Assembly: GCF_000194135.1 (NCBI RefSeq)
Contig: NC_015318.1
Location: 324,501-388,500, forward strand
Length of the DNA stretch: 64,000 nt
Direction of reading: 5' to 3'
DNA from: Hippea maritima DSM 10411
GTDB lineage: Bacteria; Campylobacterota_A; Desulfurellia; Desulfurellales; Hippeaceae
Shown: positions 36,203-45,107 of the stretch, piece by piece
Layout of the letters: each line of letters begins with the position of its first letter
Position numbering within the stretch: position 1 is the stretch's first letter
The notes under the pieces: generated by a model
Told to the model about the DNA's origin: nothing
Seen by the model: only the letters and a program-made list of their open reading frames with translations
Database searches by the model: none
Made by a program: the position numbers and the translations under genes

Positions 36203-37069
36203 GTGATAGAGCTTAAGGGTGTTTACAGAAGGTACAAAAAGGGCTCATACTTTAAAAAAGAGTATGTGGAAGTATTAAGAGATGTCTCGATTGAAATAAA
36301 TGATGGAATACACACAGGAATAATTGGAGAATCAGGGGCGGGTAAATCTACTCTATGTAGAATTATGAGCCTTCTTGAACTTCCAGATAAAGGTAATGTA
36401 TTTGTAGATGGAGACAAGATAGACCGCAAAAACATCAAACGTAAGCGCGGGGTGGTCGGGATGGTTTTTCAAGATCCGATCACCTCTTTAGACCCCAAAA
36501 TGAAGATTATAAACACGCTTAAGGAAGCATCAAGTAATGAGAATAAGATAAAGGATATTTGTGCTGAGGTGAATTTAGATGTAAGTCTTTTGGATAAATA
36601 TCCCCATCAATTAAGCGGAGGTCAACAACAGAGGGTGGCAATAGCAAGGGCTTTATTGTCCGATGCTAAATACATAGTGTTCGATGAGTTTAGTAGTGCA
36701 TTGGATGTTTCAACTCAAGCGAGGATTGTTAATTTATTGTGTGAGCTAAATAAAGATAGAAAGTATTCCTTTGTGTTTGTCTCGCACGATGTAAAACTCG
36801 TCGGCTTTCTATCCGATAAAATATATGTTATCTATAGAGGCGAAGTGGTTGAAAAGGTCGATGATTTATCTCATGTTACTCATCCTTATTCGGAGTTTCT
36901 TTTGAATGGTAGGTTCACTGATGATGGGATTGTAAAGTTTGACACATGTAGAAATGGGTGTTCTTTTTATCATCTTTGTCCATATAGAAGAAATAAGTGT
37001 TGTGATCAAAAACCTGAACTTTTAGAAATAGATAAAGGTCATAAGGTAAGGTGTTTTTTATATGATTGA
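36203..37069 (+). CDS. Peptide/nickel-type ABC transporter ATP-binding protein
   Basis: This 288-residue ATPase has Walker A GESGAGKST, signature LSGGQQQRVAIARAL and Walker B YIVFDEF (Phe replaces the usual Pro after DE). The cysteine-containing C-terminal tail (GCSFYHLCPYRRNKC) is the oligopeptide-transporter C-terminal type. It could power the DppC-like permease encoded alone at 23.8 kb. The GTG start follows the cheY stop with no gap, so it depends on the chemotaxis transcript. It overlaps rlmN by 8 bases. Confidence 0.88.
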   Translation: MIELKGVYRRYKKGSYFKKEYVEVLRDVSIEINDGIHTGIIGESGAGKSTLCRIMSLLELPDKGNVFVDGDKIDRKNIKRKRGVVGMVFQDPITSLDPKMKIINTLKEASSNENKIKDICAEVNLDVSLLDKYPHQLSGGQQQRVAIARALLSDAKYIVFDEFSSALDVSTQARIVNLLCELNKDRKYSFVFVSHDVKLVGFLSDKIYVIYRGEVVEKVDDLSHVTHPYSEFLLNGRFTDDGIVKFDTCRNGCSFYHLCPYRRNKCCDQKPELLEIDKGHKVRCFLYD

Positions 37070-38090
37070 TATAATGTCTTTGGAATACGACGAACTTAAA
37101 AGTATATTGATAGGGCTTGGGTACGAAAAATATAGGGCTGAGCAAATATTTTCATTTTTATACAAGCAAAGAATTGAGGGGTTTGATGATATAACTGTTC
37201 TAAAAAAGGAAGTTAGACGGCAACTTAAAGAACAATTTTTTATATACAAGATAGAAGAAAAGACCTCCTATGCGGCAGATGATGGCACAAAGAAGTATCT
37301 ATTCAAACTCAATGATGGTATGCTAATAGAAAGTGTGCTTATACCTATGGAGGCGAATAGGTTTACAATCTGTGTGTCAACTCAAGCAGGGTGTAGAATG
37401 GGTTGTAAGTTTTGTGCTACAGGTAGAATGGGGTTTAAGAGAAATTTATCAACTTCTGAGATTGTTTCTCAGGTTGTTTATATACTAAAGGTTAATAATC
37501 TAAAAACAGCTAATGTAGTTTATATGGGGATGGGAGAGCCGCTGGATAACTATGAAAATACCGTTAAATCCATAAAGATTCTATCAGACGATAGAGGTTT
37601 ATCTATATCCAAGCGCAGGATTACACTCTCAACAGCTGGTATTACGCCGGGTGTAAATAAACTTAAGAAAGATTTACCCAACATAAATATGGCTTTGTCA
37701 TTGCATAGTATTATATCGAAAAAAAGAAGTATGATTATGCCGATAAATGACACATATCCTATAGATGAAGTATTAAATGAGCTTAAGGATTTTCCAATGC
37801 CAAGAAGGAAAAGAATAACGTTTGAGTATGTTATGATAAAAGGCATAAACGATACAAAAGATGATTTAAAGGCTCTATTGAAAGTTATGTCTAACTTTAA
37901 ATGCAAACTCAATATAATTCCTTTAAATAAGCACGATTTACTTGGAACTAAATTTGAGCCTACACCTATGGATAGGATAGAGGAATTTGCAGATTATTTG
38001 AGAAATAAAGGTATGTTTGTTACGATTAGAAAATCAAAGGGTTCAAGTATAAATGCAGCTTGCGGCATGCTTGCTACTAAAGCCTCATAG
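37062..38090 (+). CDS. rlmN: Dual-specificity 23S rRNA/tRNA adenine-C2 methyltransferase RlmN
   Basis: This 342-residue radical SAM enzyme methylates A2503 of 23S rRNA and A37 of some tRNAs. The cluster motif CRMGCKFCATG (C-x3-C-x2-C) is intact, preceded by TICVSTQAG and followed by VYMGMGEPL. A catalytic Cys is present in the C-terminal SSINAACGML segment. It overlaps the ABC ATPase gene by 8 bases and converges on ruvC with a 6-base overlap. Confidence 0.95.
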   Translation: MIDIMSLEYDELKSILIGLGYEKYRAEQIFSFLYKQRIEGFDDITVLKKEVRRQLKEQFFIYKIEEKTSYAADDGTKKYLFKLNDGMLIESVLIPMEANRFTICVSTQAGCRMGCKFCATGRMGFKRNLSTSEIVSQVVYILKVNNLKTANVVYMGMGEPLDNYENTVKSIKILSDDRGLSISKRRITLSTAGITPGVNKLKKDLPNINMALSLHSIISKKRSMIMPINDTYPIDEVLNELKDFPMPRRKRITFEYVMIKGINDTKDDLKALLKVMSNFKCKLNIIPLNKHDLLGTKFEPTPMDRIEEFADYLRNKGMFVTIRKSKGSSINAACGMLATKAS

Positions 38091-38549
38091 CCCTTTGGTG
38101 TAGATATGGGTTAGTGCTACAGCTAATGCATCAGATACATCAAGCGGTTCATCTTTTAGATTTATGTTCAATGTTTTTTCCAAGACAAACCTTACCTGAT
38201 TTTTATCTGCAGCGCCATAACCGCATATAGCTTGTTTTATTTGTCTGGGTGTATATTGAAATACTTTAAGGTTATTCTGTTTTGCAGCAATGATTACTGC
38301 CGCTTTTATCTCGCTTAATACCATTGCAGATTTTATGTTCACTGAATAAAACGGGCTTTCCACAACAACTTCATTGGGTTTAAAGTTTTTAATTGCATTG
38401 TCTAAAAACTCAAAAACTCCAAATATTTTCTCCTCCTGGGATGTTTTTTGCTTGAATTTTATAAAATCAAAATCTGTTTTCTTGGTGGTTGGGTCAATAA
38501 AACCGCATGCGGTAATAGAACTACCCGGATCCACCCCTAATATAAGCAT
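38085..38549 (-). CDS. ruvC: Holliday junction endonuclease RuvC
   Basis: This 154-residue RNase H-fold nuclease resolves Holliday junctions with RuvAB. Acidic catalytic residues are seen in LGVDPGSS (N-terminus), VVVESPFYS near residue 65, and VSDALAVALTH at the end. The ATG at 38549 was preferred to a TTG 12 bases upstream because GGAG lies at a workable distance only for the ATG. Its start lies inside the end of the upstream LysM/NlpC gene (29-base overlap). Confidence 0.93.
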   Translation of the reverse strand: MLILGVDPGSSITACGFIDPTTKKTDFDFIKFKQKTSQEEKIFGVFEFLDNAIKNFKPNEVVVESPFYSVNIKSAMVLSEIKAAVIIAAKQNNLKVFQYTPRQIKQAICGYGAADKNQVRFVLEKTLNINLKDEPLDVSDALAVALTHIYTKGL

Positions 38550-40020
38550 AACGGGTATCAACTCCGAGTATTCTTTTGGCTCCTACGAACCTTTTCCAAT
38601 AATATCTATCAAAGCGCGATACTTTTACTCCGCTCCTTCTTCCGGCGGCATGGATAAATCTTCCTTTTCCTATGTATATAGCAACGTGGGTTACTCTTGC
38701 GTAGTTCATGGTATGAAAGAAAAGCAAATCACCAGGTTGGAGCCTCTTTACAGATATGGGCACACCCGCGATTCTATATTGCTCCTCAGCTGTCCTTGGT
38801 AGTTTTACATTGAATTTTGAGTATATCTTTTGAACAAAACCAGAGCAATCAATACCATGTCTTAGGCTGTTTCCCCCAAATTTATAAGGCGCTCCTATGA
38901 ATCTTTCTGCATATTTTATGAGTGCGTGTCTTTCCTCATTTAGGATGGAGTATCTTAATTTTAATTTCTCACTTTCTTTTAGATTTAGGCTTGGCACAAA
39001 CAATACCTGGCCTATGCGTATATTTCTGCCTGTAATATCATTTATGGTTCTTATTATGCCTACGCTTGTATTAAATTTTTTTGCTATTTTCCATAGAGTA
39101 TCACCTGATTTGACCTTGTAAACCTGAGAGTAAACAAGGTATTTTGGCGGGATAAATAGATTTTGTTTTCTGCTTAGAATTATCTTTTCTGTTAAATCCT
39201 TTGGTATAACAACAAGGTCTCCCGGCTTTATTATATTTCCCAATTTTGGATTCAATTCTCTTAATCTTTCAAGCGCCAAGCCAAACCTATTTGCTATGCT
39301 TCTTAGTGTATCCCCCCTTGCAACTATGTAGTATCCATCGCCGACCTCTCCAGGATTAGGTGTCCTTTTCACTTGCATATGCTTAGACGGTAGCCTTATT
39401 CTTTGTCCTGGCCTAATTTTTAGCCAATCAATATTGGGGTTTGCCTTTTTTAGTTGCCCGTACGTATAATTAAGTTTTTTTGCTATTTTTATTAGGCTAT
39501 CCCCTGGTTTTATTGTGTAAAATTGTTCGGAGGCTACTTTACGGGGTGTTTGTGTTTTTGTTAATTTCTCTTTAGCTTGAACTTTTTGGATTTGTTTTTG
39601 TTCTTCATTATGTAGTATTTGTTCTTCTGTTTGAAGCGGAGCCTTAACGTATGCTGTTATGGTTTTATCAGGTAGGGCAATTTTGTCTTTGGGTTTTATC
39701 TTTAGCCAATCAACGCCTGGATTTGCCTTTTTTAGCTCACTATAGGTGTAGCCCAATTTTTTAGCTATCTTTATTAAGCTATCGCCCTTTTCTACAGTAT
39801 AGAACACCTTATTTCCATTAATGGGAATGATTATTTTTTCATTGGGTTTTATCTTTAGCCAGTCAACTTTGGGGTTGGCCTGTTTAATTAGATAGGATTT
39901 GATATTAAATTTGTGTGATATCTTTATTAAAGAATCACCTTTTTTAATTATGTATATCTGATTTGCAAACGCAGAGACTTGCAAAAGTAATAGAATCAGA
40001 AGGATTCTAAAAGCATACAT
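38521..40020 (-). CDS. Secreted peptidoglycan hydrolase: five LysM repeats plus NlpC/P60 domain
   Basis: This 499-residue protein begins with a signal peptide (MYAFRILLILLLLQVSAFA). Five LysM cell-wall-binding repeats follow, up to about residue 340. The first three share a near-identical core (GDSLIKI at the start, DWLKI at the end), pointing to recent duplication. The C-terminal NlpC/P60 peptidase has catalytic Cys in GIDCSGFVQK and His in VTHVAIYIG. It cleaves stem peptides in peptidoglycan. The signal peptide fixes the start at 40020, although no ribosome site precedes it. A promoter whose -10 box ends 6 bases before this ATG suggests a leaderless mRNA. Confidence 0.92.
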   Translation of the reverse strand: MYAFRILLILLLLQVSAFANQIYIIKKGDSLIKISHKFNIKSYLIKQANPKVDWLKIKPNEKIIIPINGNKVFYTVEKGDSLIKIAKKLGYTYSELKKANPGVDWLKIKPKDKIALPDKTITAYVKAPLQTEEQILHNEEQKQIQKVQAKEKLTKTQTPRKVASEQFYTIKPGDSLIKIAKKLNYTYGQLKKANPNIDWLKIRPGQRIRLPSKHMQVKRTPNPGEVGDGYYIVARGDTLRSIANRFGLALERLRELNPKLGNIIKPGDLVVIPKDLTEKIILSRKQNLFIPPKYLVYSQVYKVKSGDTLWKIAKKFNTSVGIIRTINDITGRNIRIGQVLFVPSLNLKESEKLKLRYSILNEERHALIKYAERFIGAPYKFGGNSLRHGIDCSGFVQKIYSKFNVKLPRTAEEQYRIAGVPISVKRLQPGDLLFFHTMNYARVTHVAIYIGKGRFIHAAGRRSGVKVSRFDRYYWKRFVGAKRILGVDTRYAYIRGGSG

Positions 40021-40026
40021 GTGAAA

Positions 40027-40056
40027 TTTATACAAAATGAAGCCATTCTTTGTCAA
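40027..40056 (-). promoter_or_regulatory. Sigma-70 promoter of the LysM/NlpC gene
   Basis: On the minus strand TTGACA and TATAAA are 18 bases apart. The -10 box ends exactly 6 bases before the ATG at 40020, so the mRNA would start at or within a base or two of the start codon. Confidence 0.6.
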
Positions 40057-40201
40057 TCTTAAAAGATAATATTCACCAGATAGGTCCAAACATACTTACC
40101 ACCCAAGGAGCTTCATTCAAACTCAACCGCTTTATTGATTCTTTTGAAAAATGAGTTATCTAACCCTATACTTTACCCACTCAATGCTCTGTTTCTAAAT
40201 C

Positions 40202-42619
40202 CTAAAAAGACTCATGTTCTGTTCTTCTTATAATCTCATCCTGCAGTTTTTCGTTTAGATGGCAGAAGTAATCGCTGTATCCTGCAACCCTGACAATCAG
40301 GTCTCCGTATTTTTCCGGGTGTTTTTTAGCATCCTTTAGTGTCTCTGCGCTAGCAACATTAAACTGCACATGGTGTCCATCAAGCTTGAAGTATGTCCTT
40401 ATCAGCCTAACCATGCCATCAATGCCCTTTTGGTCTTTTAGTAAGTCTGGTGTGAATTTTATGTTTAAAAGCGTTCCGCCGGTTTTTATGTGATCCATTT
40501 TGGCTGCTGATTTCAACACAGCGGTTGGACCGTTTTTATCCATGCCTTGAACAGGCGATATGCCCTCCGATATCGGCTCAAAAGCCAATCTTCCATCCGG
40601 TGTTGCGCCTATCTTTGAACCAAAATAGACATGAACGGTTGTTGGAAGCATGTTTATTCTGAACTGCCCACCCTTGTATGTTGGCCTTCCGTCTATGTTT
40701 TTGAAGAACTCCTCAAATACCTCTTTCATTATGCTATCCGCATAATCATCGTCGTTTCCATATTTGTGGGTTTTGTTTATGAGGATTTGCCTTTGGATCT
40801 CAAATCCCTCGAAGTTTTTATCAAGCATCTCCTTCAGTTCCTTTTTTGTAAATATCTTGTCCTCAAACACCATCTGTTTTATTGCAGCAAGTGAATCTGT
40901 GATTGTGCCTGTGCCTACGCCTTGAATGTATGATGAATTATACCTTGCACCGCCGTTGTAATAATCCTTGCCTTTCTTGATGCAATCATCGATTAAGATT
41001 GATAAAAACGGAGCCGGCATGTGCTTTGCGTAAAGCCTCTCAATTATTAAGTTGCCCTCTATCTTTATGTCGATGAAGTATTTTAGCTGCTTTTTAAAGG
41101 CATTCATGAGGTCTTCGAAGCTTTTAAAGTCTTCAAATCTTCCTGTTTCTAAGCCTATCTTCTTGCCCGTTAAGGGGTCAATGCCGTTATTTAGCGTGAT
41201 CTCCAAGACCTTTGGTATATTAAAGTATCCCGTTAGTGTATAGTTTTCCTTGCCGAACGCCCCGCTTTCCACACAACCGCTTGTGCCTCCGCATCTGGCA
41301 TCGACAATATCCTTACCCTGCCTTAGAAGTTCTTGAACAACAGCATCGGAGTTAAAAACAGAGGGCTGACCAAAGCCGGTTTTTATAATATCGATAGCTC
41401 TTTTGATGAAAGCGTCCGGGTTTTTTTTACTTACATGGATGGATGCGTTTGGTTGAACAAGCCTCATCTCCTCCACTACATCTAAAAGCATATAGCTTAG
41501 CTCGTTGACATTATCAGAGCCATCCTCCTTTATGCCTCCTATGTTTATCTGGGCAAAGTCTGTGTAGGTTGAGCTTTCCTCAGCCGTTACGCCTACCTTT
41601 GGCGGGGCAGGGTGGTTGTGGAACTTAACCCAGAGGCATTCTAAAAGCTCTTTGGCCTTTTCCTTTGTTAATCTGCCCTCTTCTATGTCTTTTTTGTAAA
41701 ATGGATACAGATGCTTATCTAGTTTGCCGGGACTGAAGGCATCCCAGCCGTTTAGTTCTGTGATCACGCCAAGATGGACAAACCAGTAATACTGCAAGGC
41801 TTCGTGGAATGTATCCGGTTTGTGCGCTGGAACCTTGTTGCAGATCCTTGCGATCTCTAAAAGCTCCTTTTTCCTTTGGGGGTCGCTTTCATTTTCTGCG
41901 AGTTCTTCGGCCTTTTTGGCGTATCTTTTTGCAAACTCTATGATGGCATTTGCCGCTATCTTCATGGCTTCAAGCTCTTCCTTTTTATCCAGAGCCTCTT
42001 TATCAGCTTCGGGGTTTAGTTTTTTTAGCTGTTCATCTATCTCTTTTATGAAATCCAGCATACCCTTTTTATAGATCTTTCCATCAAGAACCGTATGACC
42101 CGGTGCTCTTTGCTCCATAAATTCTGTGAATACACCAGCTTCAAAAGCATCCTTCCATCTTTGTGGCAGGCTTTCAAACATCATATCCCTTATGGTCTTA
42201 CCTTCCCAGAATGGGATTATCTCCTCGTTGTATATCCTTATAACCTCATCTGAAACCTTGTATGAGACCTTTGGCCTGTCGTTTAGCGCTCTTAAATCTT
42301 CCTCTTTGTGAAGGTTGATCTCTGGATATGTGGGTGTAGCCTTGGGTTCTTCTCCTCGCTCCCCAACGATCAACTCACCGTCGTTTATGACGACCGTTTT
42401 GTTTTTTAATATGTATTCAAATGCCTTTGCTCTCTTTATGGGGATTGAGGTTTCCTTGCAGTTTTTGTAAAACTCCGTTAAAAGCTTTGCCCTTTCAACC
42501 GATATCTTTTCAACCGCTTCAATAGATTGCCTTCTGAGTTTTTTTATCCTATCGTTCATGCCCCTTTCTTCTTTTACTACCTTGGTATAATCTATAATTT
42601 TACAGGCTACATCTTTCAT
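40202..42619 (-). CDS. Glycyl radical enzyme, trans-4-hydroxyproline dehydratase (HypD)-like
   Basis: This 805-residue member of the PFL/glycerol dehydratase family has the active-site Cys and Glu in GGTSGCVESGAFGKE and the glycyl radical loop VRVAGYSDYF near the C-terminus. The segments TEFMEQRAPGHTV, ELNGWDAFSPG and KMDHIKTGGTLLN closely match my memory of hydroxyproline dehydratases, which convert hydroxyproline to pyrroline-5-carboxylate. The residue after the active-site Glu is Ser; I recall Thr in HypD. It follows its activase gene by 2 bases, with the ribosome site inside the activase end. A divergent solute symporter gene may supply the substrate. The exact substrate is not proven; other GRE dehydratases or lyases remain possible. 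Confidence 0.75.
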   Translation of the reverse strand: MKDVACKIIDYTKVVKEERGMNDRIKKLRRQSIEAVEKISVERAKLLTEFYKNCKETSIPIKRAKAFEYILKNKTVVINDGELIVGERGEEPKATPTYPEINLHKEEDLRALNDRPKVSYKVSDEVIRIYNEEIIPFWEGKTIRDMMFESLPQRWKDAFEAGVFTEFMEQRAPGHTVLDGKIYKKGMLDFIKEIDEQLKKLNPEADKEALDKKEELEAMKIAANAIIEFAKRYAKKAEELAENESDPQRKKELLEIARICNKVPAHKPDTFHEALQYYWFVHLGVITELNGWDAFSPGKLDKHLYPFYKKDIEEGRLTKEKAKELLECLWVKFHNHPAPPKVGVTAEESSTYTDFAQINIGGIKEDGSDNVNELSYMLLDVVEEMRLVQPNASIHVSKKNPDAFIKRAIDIIKTGFGQPSVFNSDAVVQELLRQGKDIVDARCGGTSGCVESGAFGKENYTLTGYFNIPKVLEITLNNGIDPLTGKKIGLETGRFEDFKSFEDLMNAFKKQLKYFIDIKIEGNLIIERLYAKHMPAPFLSILIDDCIKKGKDYYNGGARYNSSYIQGVGTGTITDSLAAIKQMVFEDKIFTKKELKEMLDKNFEGFEIQRQILINKTHKYGNDDDYADSIMKEVFEEFFKNIDGRPTYKGGQFRINMLPTTVHVYFGSKIGATPDGRLAFEPISEGISPVQGMDKNGPTAVLKSAAKMDHIKTGGTLLNIKFTPDLLKDQKGIDGMVRLIRTYFKLDGHHVQFNVASAETLKDAKKHPEKYGDLIVRVAGYSDYFCHLNEKLQDEIIRRTEHESF

Positions 42620-42621
42620 AT

Positions 42622-43518
42622 CTAACCCCCTATGTTTACTTTAAAGCCTTCTTTTTGAAAGGTTTCTTTAAGTTCCTCCATTTCCTCATCGCTTGGTTTT
42701 TTAATATCCCCAAGCAAAAACGGCATCTTCAGCCTTTTGTATTTATCCACCATCATGGAATGATACGGCAGAAGGTCAACCGAGACAACATTGTTTAGCT
42801 GTTTTAGAAATTCTATTGTTGCCTTTATGTTTTCCTGATCGTCGTTTATTGTTGGTATGATGGGTATTCTTATTGCAATTTGTGCACCTTTTTCATCCAG
42901 TGCTTTTAGGTTTTTGAGTATTATTGTGTTATCAACGCCTGTGTATTGCTTGTGTTTGGCTGGATCCATAACTTTTAAATCATATAGATACAAATCTATA
43001 AACTCAACCGTTGATAAGAGCTTTTCCTTGTCTGTATAGCCTGTTGTATCAAGGGCTAAGTGCAGATGTTTTGCCTTTAAACCCTTTATTAATTCCATTA
43101 AAAACTCATATTGAACAAACGCCTCTCCACCGGATATGGTGATACCACCACCCTCAAAGAATGCAGAATCCTTTGTTAGCTCCTCAATCAGTTCATCTGT
43201 CTTGTAATATTGCCCTACAACCTCTAAAGCGTTTGTGGGACAGCTTTGCCAGCATTTGCCACACATTGTGCAGCGTTTTGTGTTTATCTCTATCTTGTTG
43301 TTGGTAAACGATATAGCATCCTCTTTACAAACCGCTTTGCATGTAAGACACCTGATACATTTCTGCTCATAATAGATTATCTGCTGATACGGTTTCTGGC
43401 TTTCCGGATTATGACACCACAAGCATCTCAGAGGGCAACCCTTAAAGAATACGGTTGTTCTAACACCAGGCCCATCATGGATCGAGTATCGTTTGATATC
43501 AAAGATTAACCCTTTCAT
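42622..43518 (-). CDS. Glycyl radical enzyme activating protein (radical SAM)
   Basis: This 298-residue activase transfers a hydrogen abstraction from SAM to install the glycyl radical on the enzyme encoded next. The radical SAM motif is GCPLRCLWCHN (C-x3-C-x2-C) near residue 30. A ferredoxin-like insert with two Cys clusters (CIRCLTCKAVC and CTMCGKCWQSC) follows, as in GRE activases other than PflA. ISGGEAF is also present. The ATG at 43518 was chosen because AAGGAAGGTG lies just before it and MKGLIFDIKR is the family start; 11 upstream codons were discarded. It is the first gene of the operon. Confidence 0.92.
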   Translation of the reverse strand: MKGLIFDIKRYSIHDGPGVRTTVFFKGCPLRCLWCHNPESQKPYQQIIYYEQKCIRCLTCKAVCKEDAISFTNNKIEINTKRCTMCGKCWQSCPTNALEVVGQYYKTDELIEELTKDSAFFEGGGITISGGEAFVQYEFLMELIKGLKAKHLHLALDTTGYTDKEKLLSTVEFIDLYLYDLKVMDPAKHKQYTGVDNTIILKNLKALDEKGAQIAIRIPIIPTINDDQENIKATIEFLKQLNNVVSVDLLPYHSMMVDKYKRLKMPFLLGDIKKPSDEEMEELKETFQKEGFKVNIGG

Positions 43519-43540
43519 TTTTAGCACCTTCCTTGATATC

Positions 43541-43570
43541 TGATATATCACATATCCAAGTAAAAGTCAA
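43541..43570 (-). promoter_or_regulatory. Sigma-70 promoter and palindrome for the glycyl radical operon
   Basis: On the minus strand TTGACT and TATATC are separated by 17 bases, about 24 bases before the activase ATG. The -10 box lies within a perfect 10-bp palindrome TGATATATCA (43541-43550), a possible operator. Confidence 0.6.
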
Positions 43571-43761
43571 TAAATTAACACAATGTCTATGTAAAAAACT
43601 TCTACTTCTTCTATTGGATATAACATAGCAAGTGCTGCCATAAAGAAATATGCCAAGGTGCAAATGTGTTTATTCATTTTGAAAAAACTATTAGTCATAT
43701 ATGGATTATATTTTTTTCATTTATATTACTTAGTAATTTTATATTATCATTTATCTTCATC

Positions 43762-43790
43762 TTTACATTTATTTTATTGATTAGTAAAAT
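43762..43790 (+). promoter_or_regulatory. Candidate sigma-70 promoter for the symporter gene
   Basis: TTTACA and TAAAAT are 17 bases apart, 25 bases before the ATG at 43816. The 43571-43761 interval between the divergent promoters is AT-rich and shows nothing else clear. Confidence 0.5.
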
Positions 43791-43815
43791 ACATTTACCT
43801 GAGAAAGGTGCGAGT

Positions 43816-45102
43816 ATGCAGATTTTATTTATTGTTACATTAATTCTATTTTCAGGGTTTCTTTTGGTTTCTCATAAAAATGTAAAGAGTGAAAAAGAAT
43901 TTACAGTTGCAGGCAGGGGTCTTTCTGCCTCGGGTGTGTCATTTGTGATAATCGGAACGCTGGTTGGCGGGGCATCGACTATAGGAACTGTGCAACTTGC
44001 CTACACCTTTGGACTTGCTGCCTGGATATTTACACTTTTCAGCGGCATAGCATGTCTTGTTTTAGGCCTTTTCTTTTCTAAACTTTTAAGAGAGGAAGAA
44101 GTTATAACCGTATCTGAGCTTATAGGCAACAGATTTGGGAATAAGGTGCAAAAATATTCCAGTTTTCTGGGTTCTTTTGGTGTGTATATACATATTGTTG
44201 CCCAGTTTCTTGCAGCTATGTCTATTATTCAGACGGTGTTTAGTTTTGGCAGATTCACCTCCATGTTTGCCGTTTTCGTTTTGATTTTAATATTTGTAGT
44301 AAGTGGTGGCATAGTCAGTTCATCGTATGTAGGAAGAATAAAGGTGTATCTACTTTATAGTTTAATGTTATTGGGCGCTTTTATAGCTTTACTAAAGCAG
44401 CATGGCCTTGTTAGTTTAATTGAATTAATACCAAACAAAAATATGCTTAGCTTGTTTTCTTATGGCAAATCCAAAGCTATAGGAGATATGTTTTCCATGG
44501 TAATAGGGGTTTTGTCCACCCAGACCTACCTACAGGCTATTTTTTCAGCTAAGGATGTAAAAACTGCGAAAAAGGGGGCTTTTTTGAGTGCAGCCCTGAT
44601 ACCACCCATAGGTATTTTTGGTATAATTATAGGAATTTACATGCGCATACATTATCCTGAGCTTGCCCATAACACAACCCTGGTTTTTCCTTATTTTATA
44701 AAGACATATTTTCACCCTATCATAGCTGCTATTTTTATGGCTGGTCTTACGATAATAATAGTTGGAACGGCATCTGGTTTGACTTTGGGGGTTACAACAA
44801 ATATGTACATCGATATTTTAAAAGATGGTCTTTTAAAAAGATTTAAGGTTAAAGAAGTACTTAAATTAAAGTTGATAGCATTTATTGTGCTTGCTTCCTC
44901 TATGGCTATTGTACTTTTGGGATTGGATTCGAGGATTTTGGACTGGAGTTATTTGTCTATGGGTATTAGGGGTTCTGCTGTTTTTGTACCGCTTTTTATG
45001 ATACTTTTGATTAAGGATAAAAATCTTTTAAGTAAACTTTCATTTATCGTTTGGCTCTCACCTGTTGCTTATCTGATTATTGCATTAATAACGAGGCATT
45101 GA
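43816..45102 (+). CDS. Sodium:solute symporter family transporter
   Basis: This 428-residue polytopic protein has the SSS family N-terminus: a first membrane segment, then EKEFTVAGRGLSASG and IGTLVGGASTIGT. About 12 membrane helices follow. The family takes up amino acids, sugars or other solutes with Na+. The ATG at 43816 has a good ribosome site (AAAGGTG); an open frame extending 50 codons upstream was rejected as a chance hydrophobic extension through the promoter. Divergence from the HypD-like operon suggests a related substrate such as proline or hydroxyproline, but this is inference. Confidence 0.85.
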   Translation: MQILFIVTLILFSGFLLVSHKNVKSEKEFTVAGRGLSASGVSFVIIGTLVGGASTIGTVQLAYTFGLAAWIFTLFSGIACLVLGLFFSKLLREEEVITVSELIGNRFGNKVQKYSSFLGSFGVYIHIVAQFLAAMSIIQTVFSFGRFTSMFAVFVLILIFVVSGGIVSSSYVGRIKVYLLYSLMLLGAFIALLKQHGLVSLIELIPNKNMLSLFSYGKSKAIGDMFSMVIGVLSTQTYLQAIFSAKDVKTAKKGAFLSAALIPPIGIFGIIIGIYMRIHYPELAHNTTLVFPYFIKTYFHPIIAAIFMAGLTIIIVGTASGLTLGVTTNMYIDILKDGLLKRFKVKEVLKLKLIAFIVLASSMAIVLLGLDSRILDWSYLSMGIRGSAVFVPLFMILLIKDKNLLSKLSFIVWLSPVAYLIIALITRH

Positions 45103-45107
45103 GTATT

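Noticed and set aside
43666-43815. 50-residue hydrophobic extension of the sodium symporter
   Set aside because: It crosses a good promoter (TTTACA-17-TAAAAT); the ATG at 43816 has a ribosome site and begins the normal family N-terminus.
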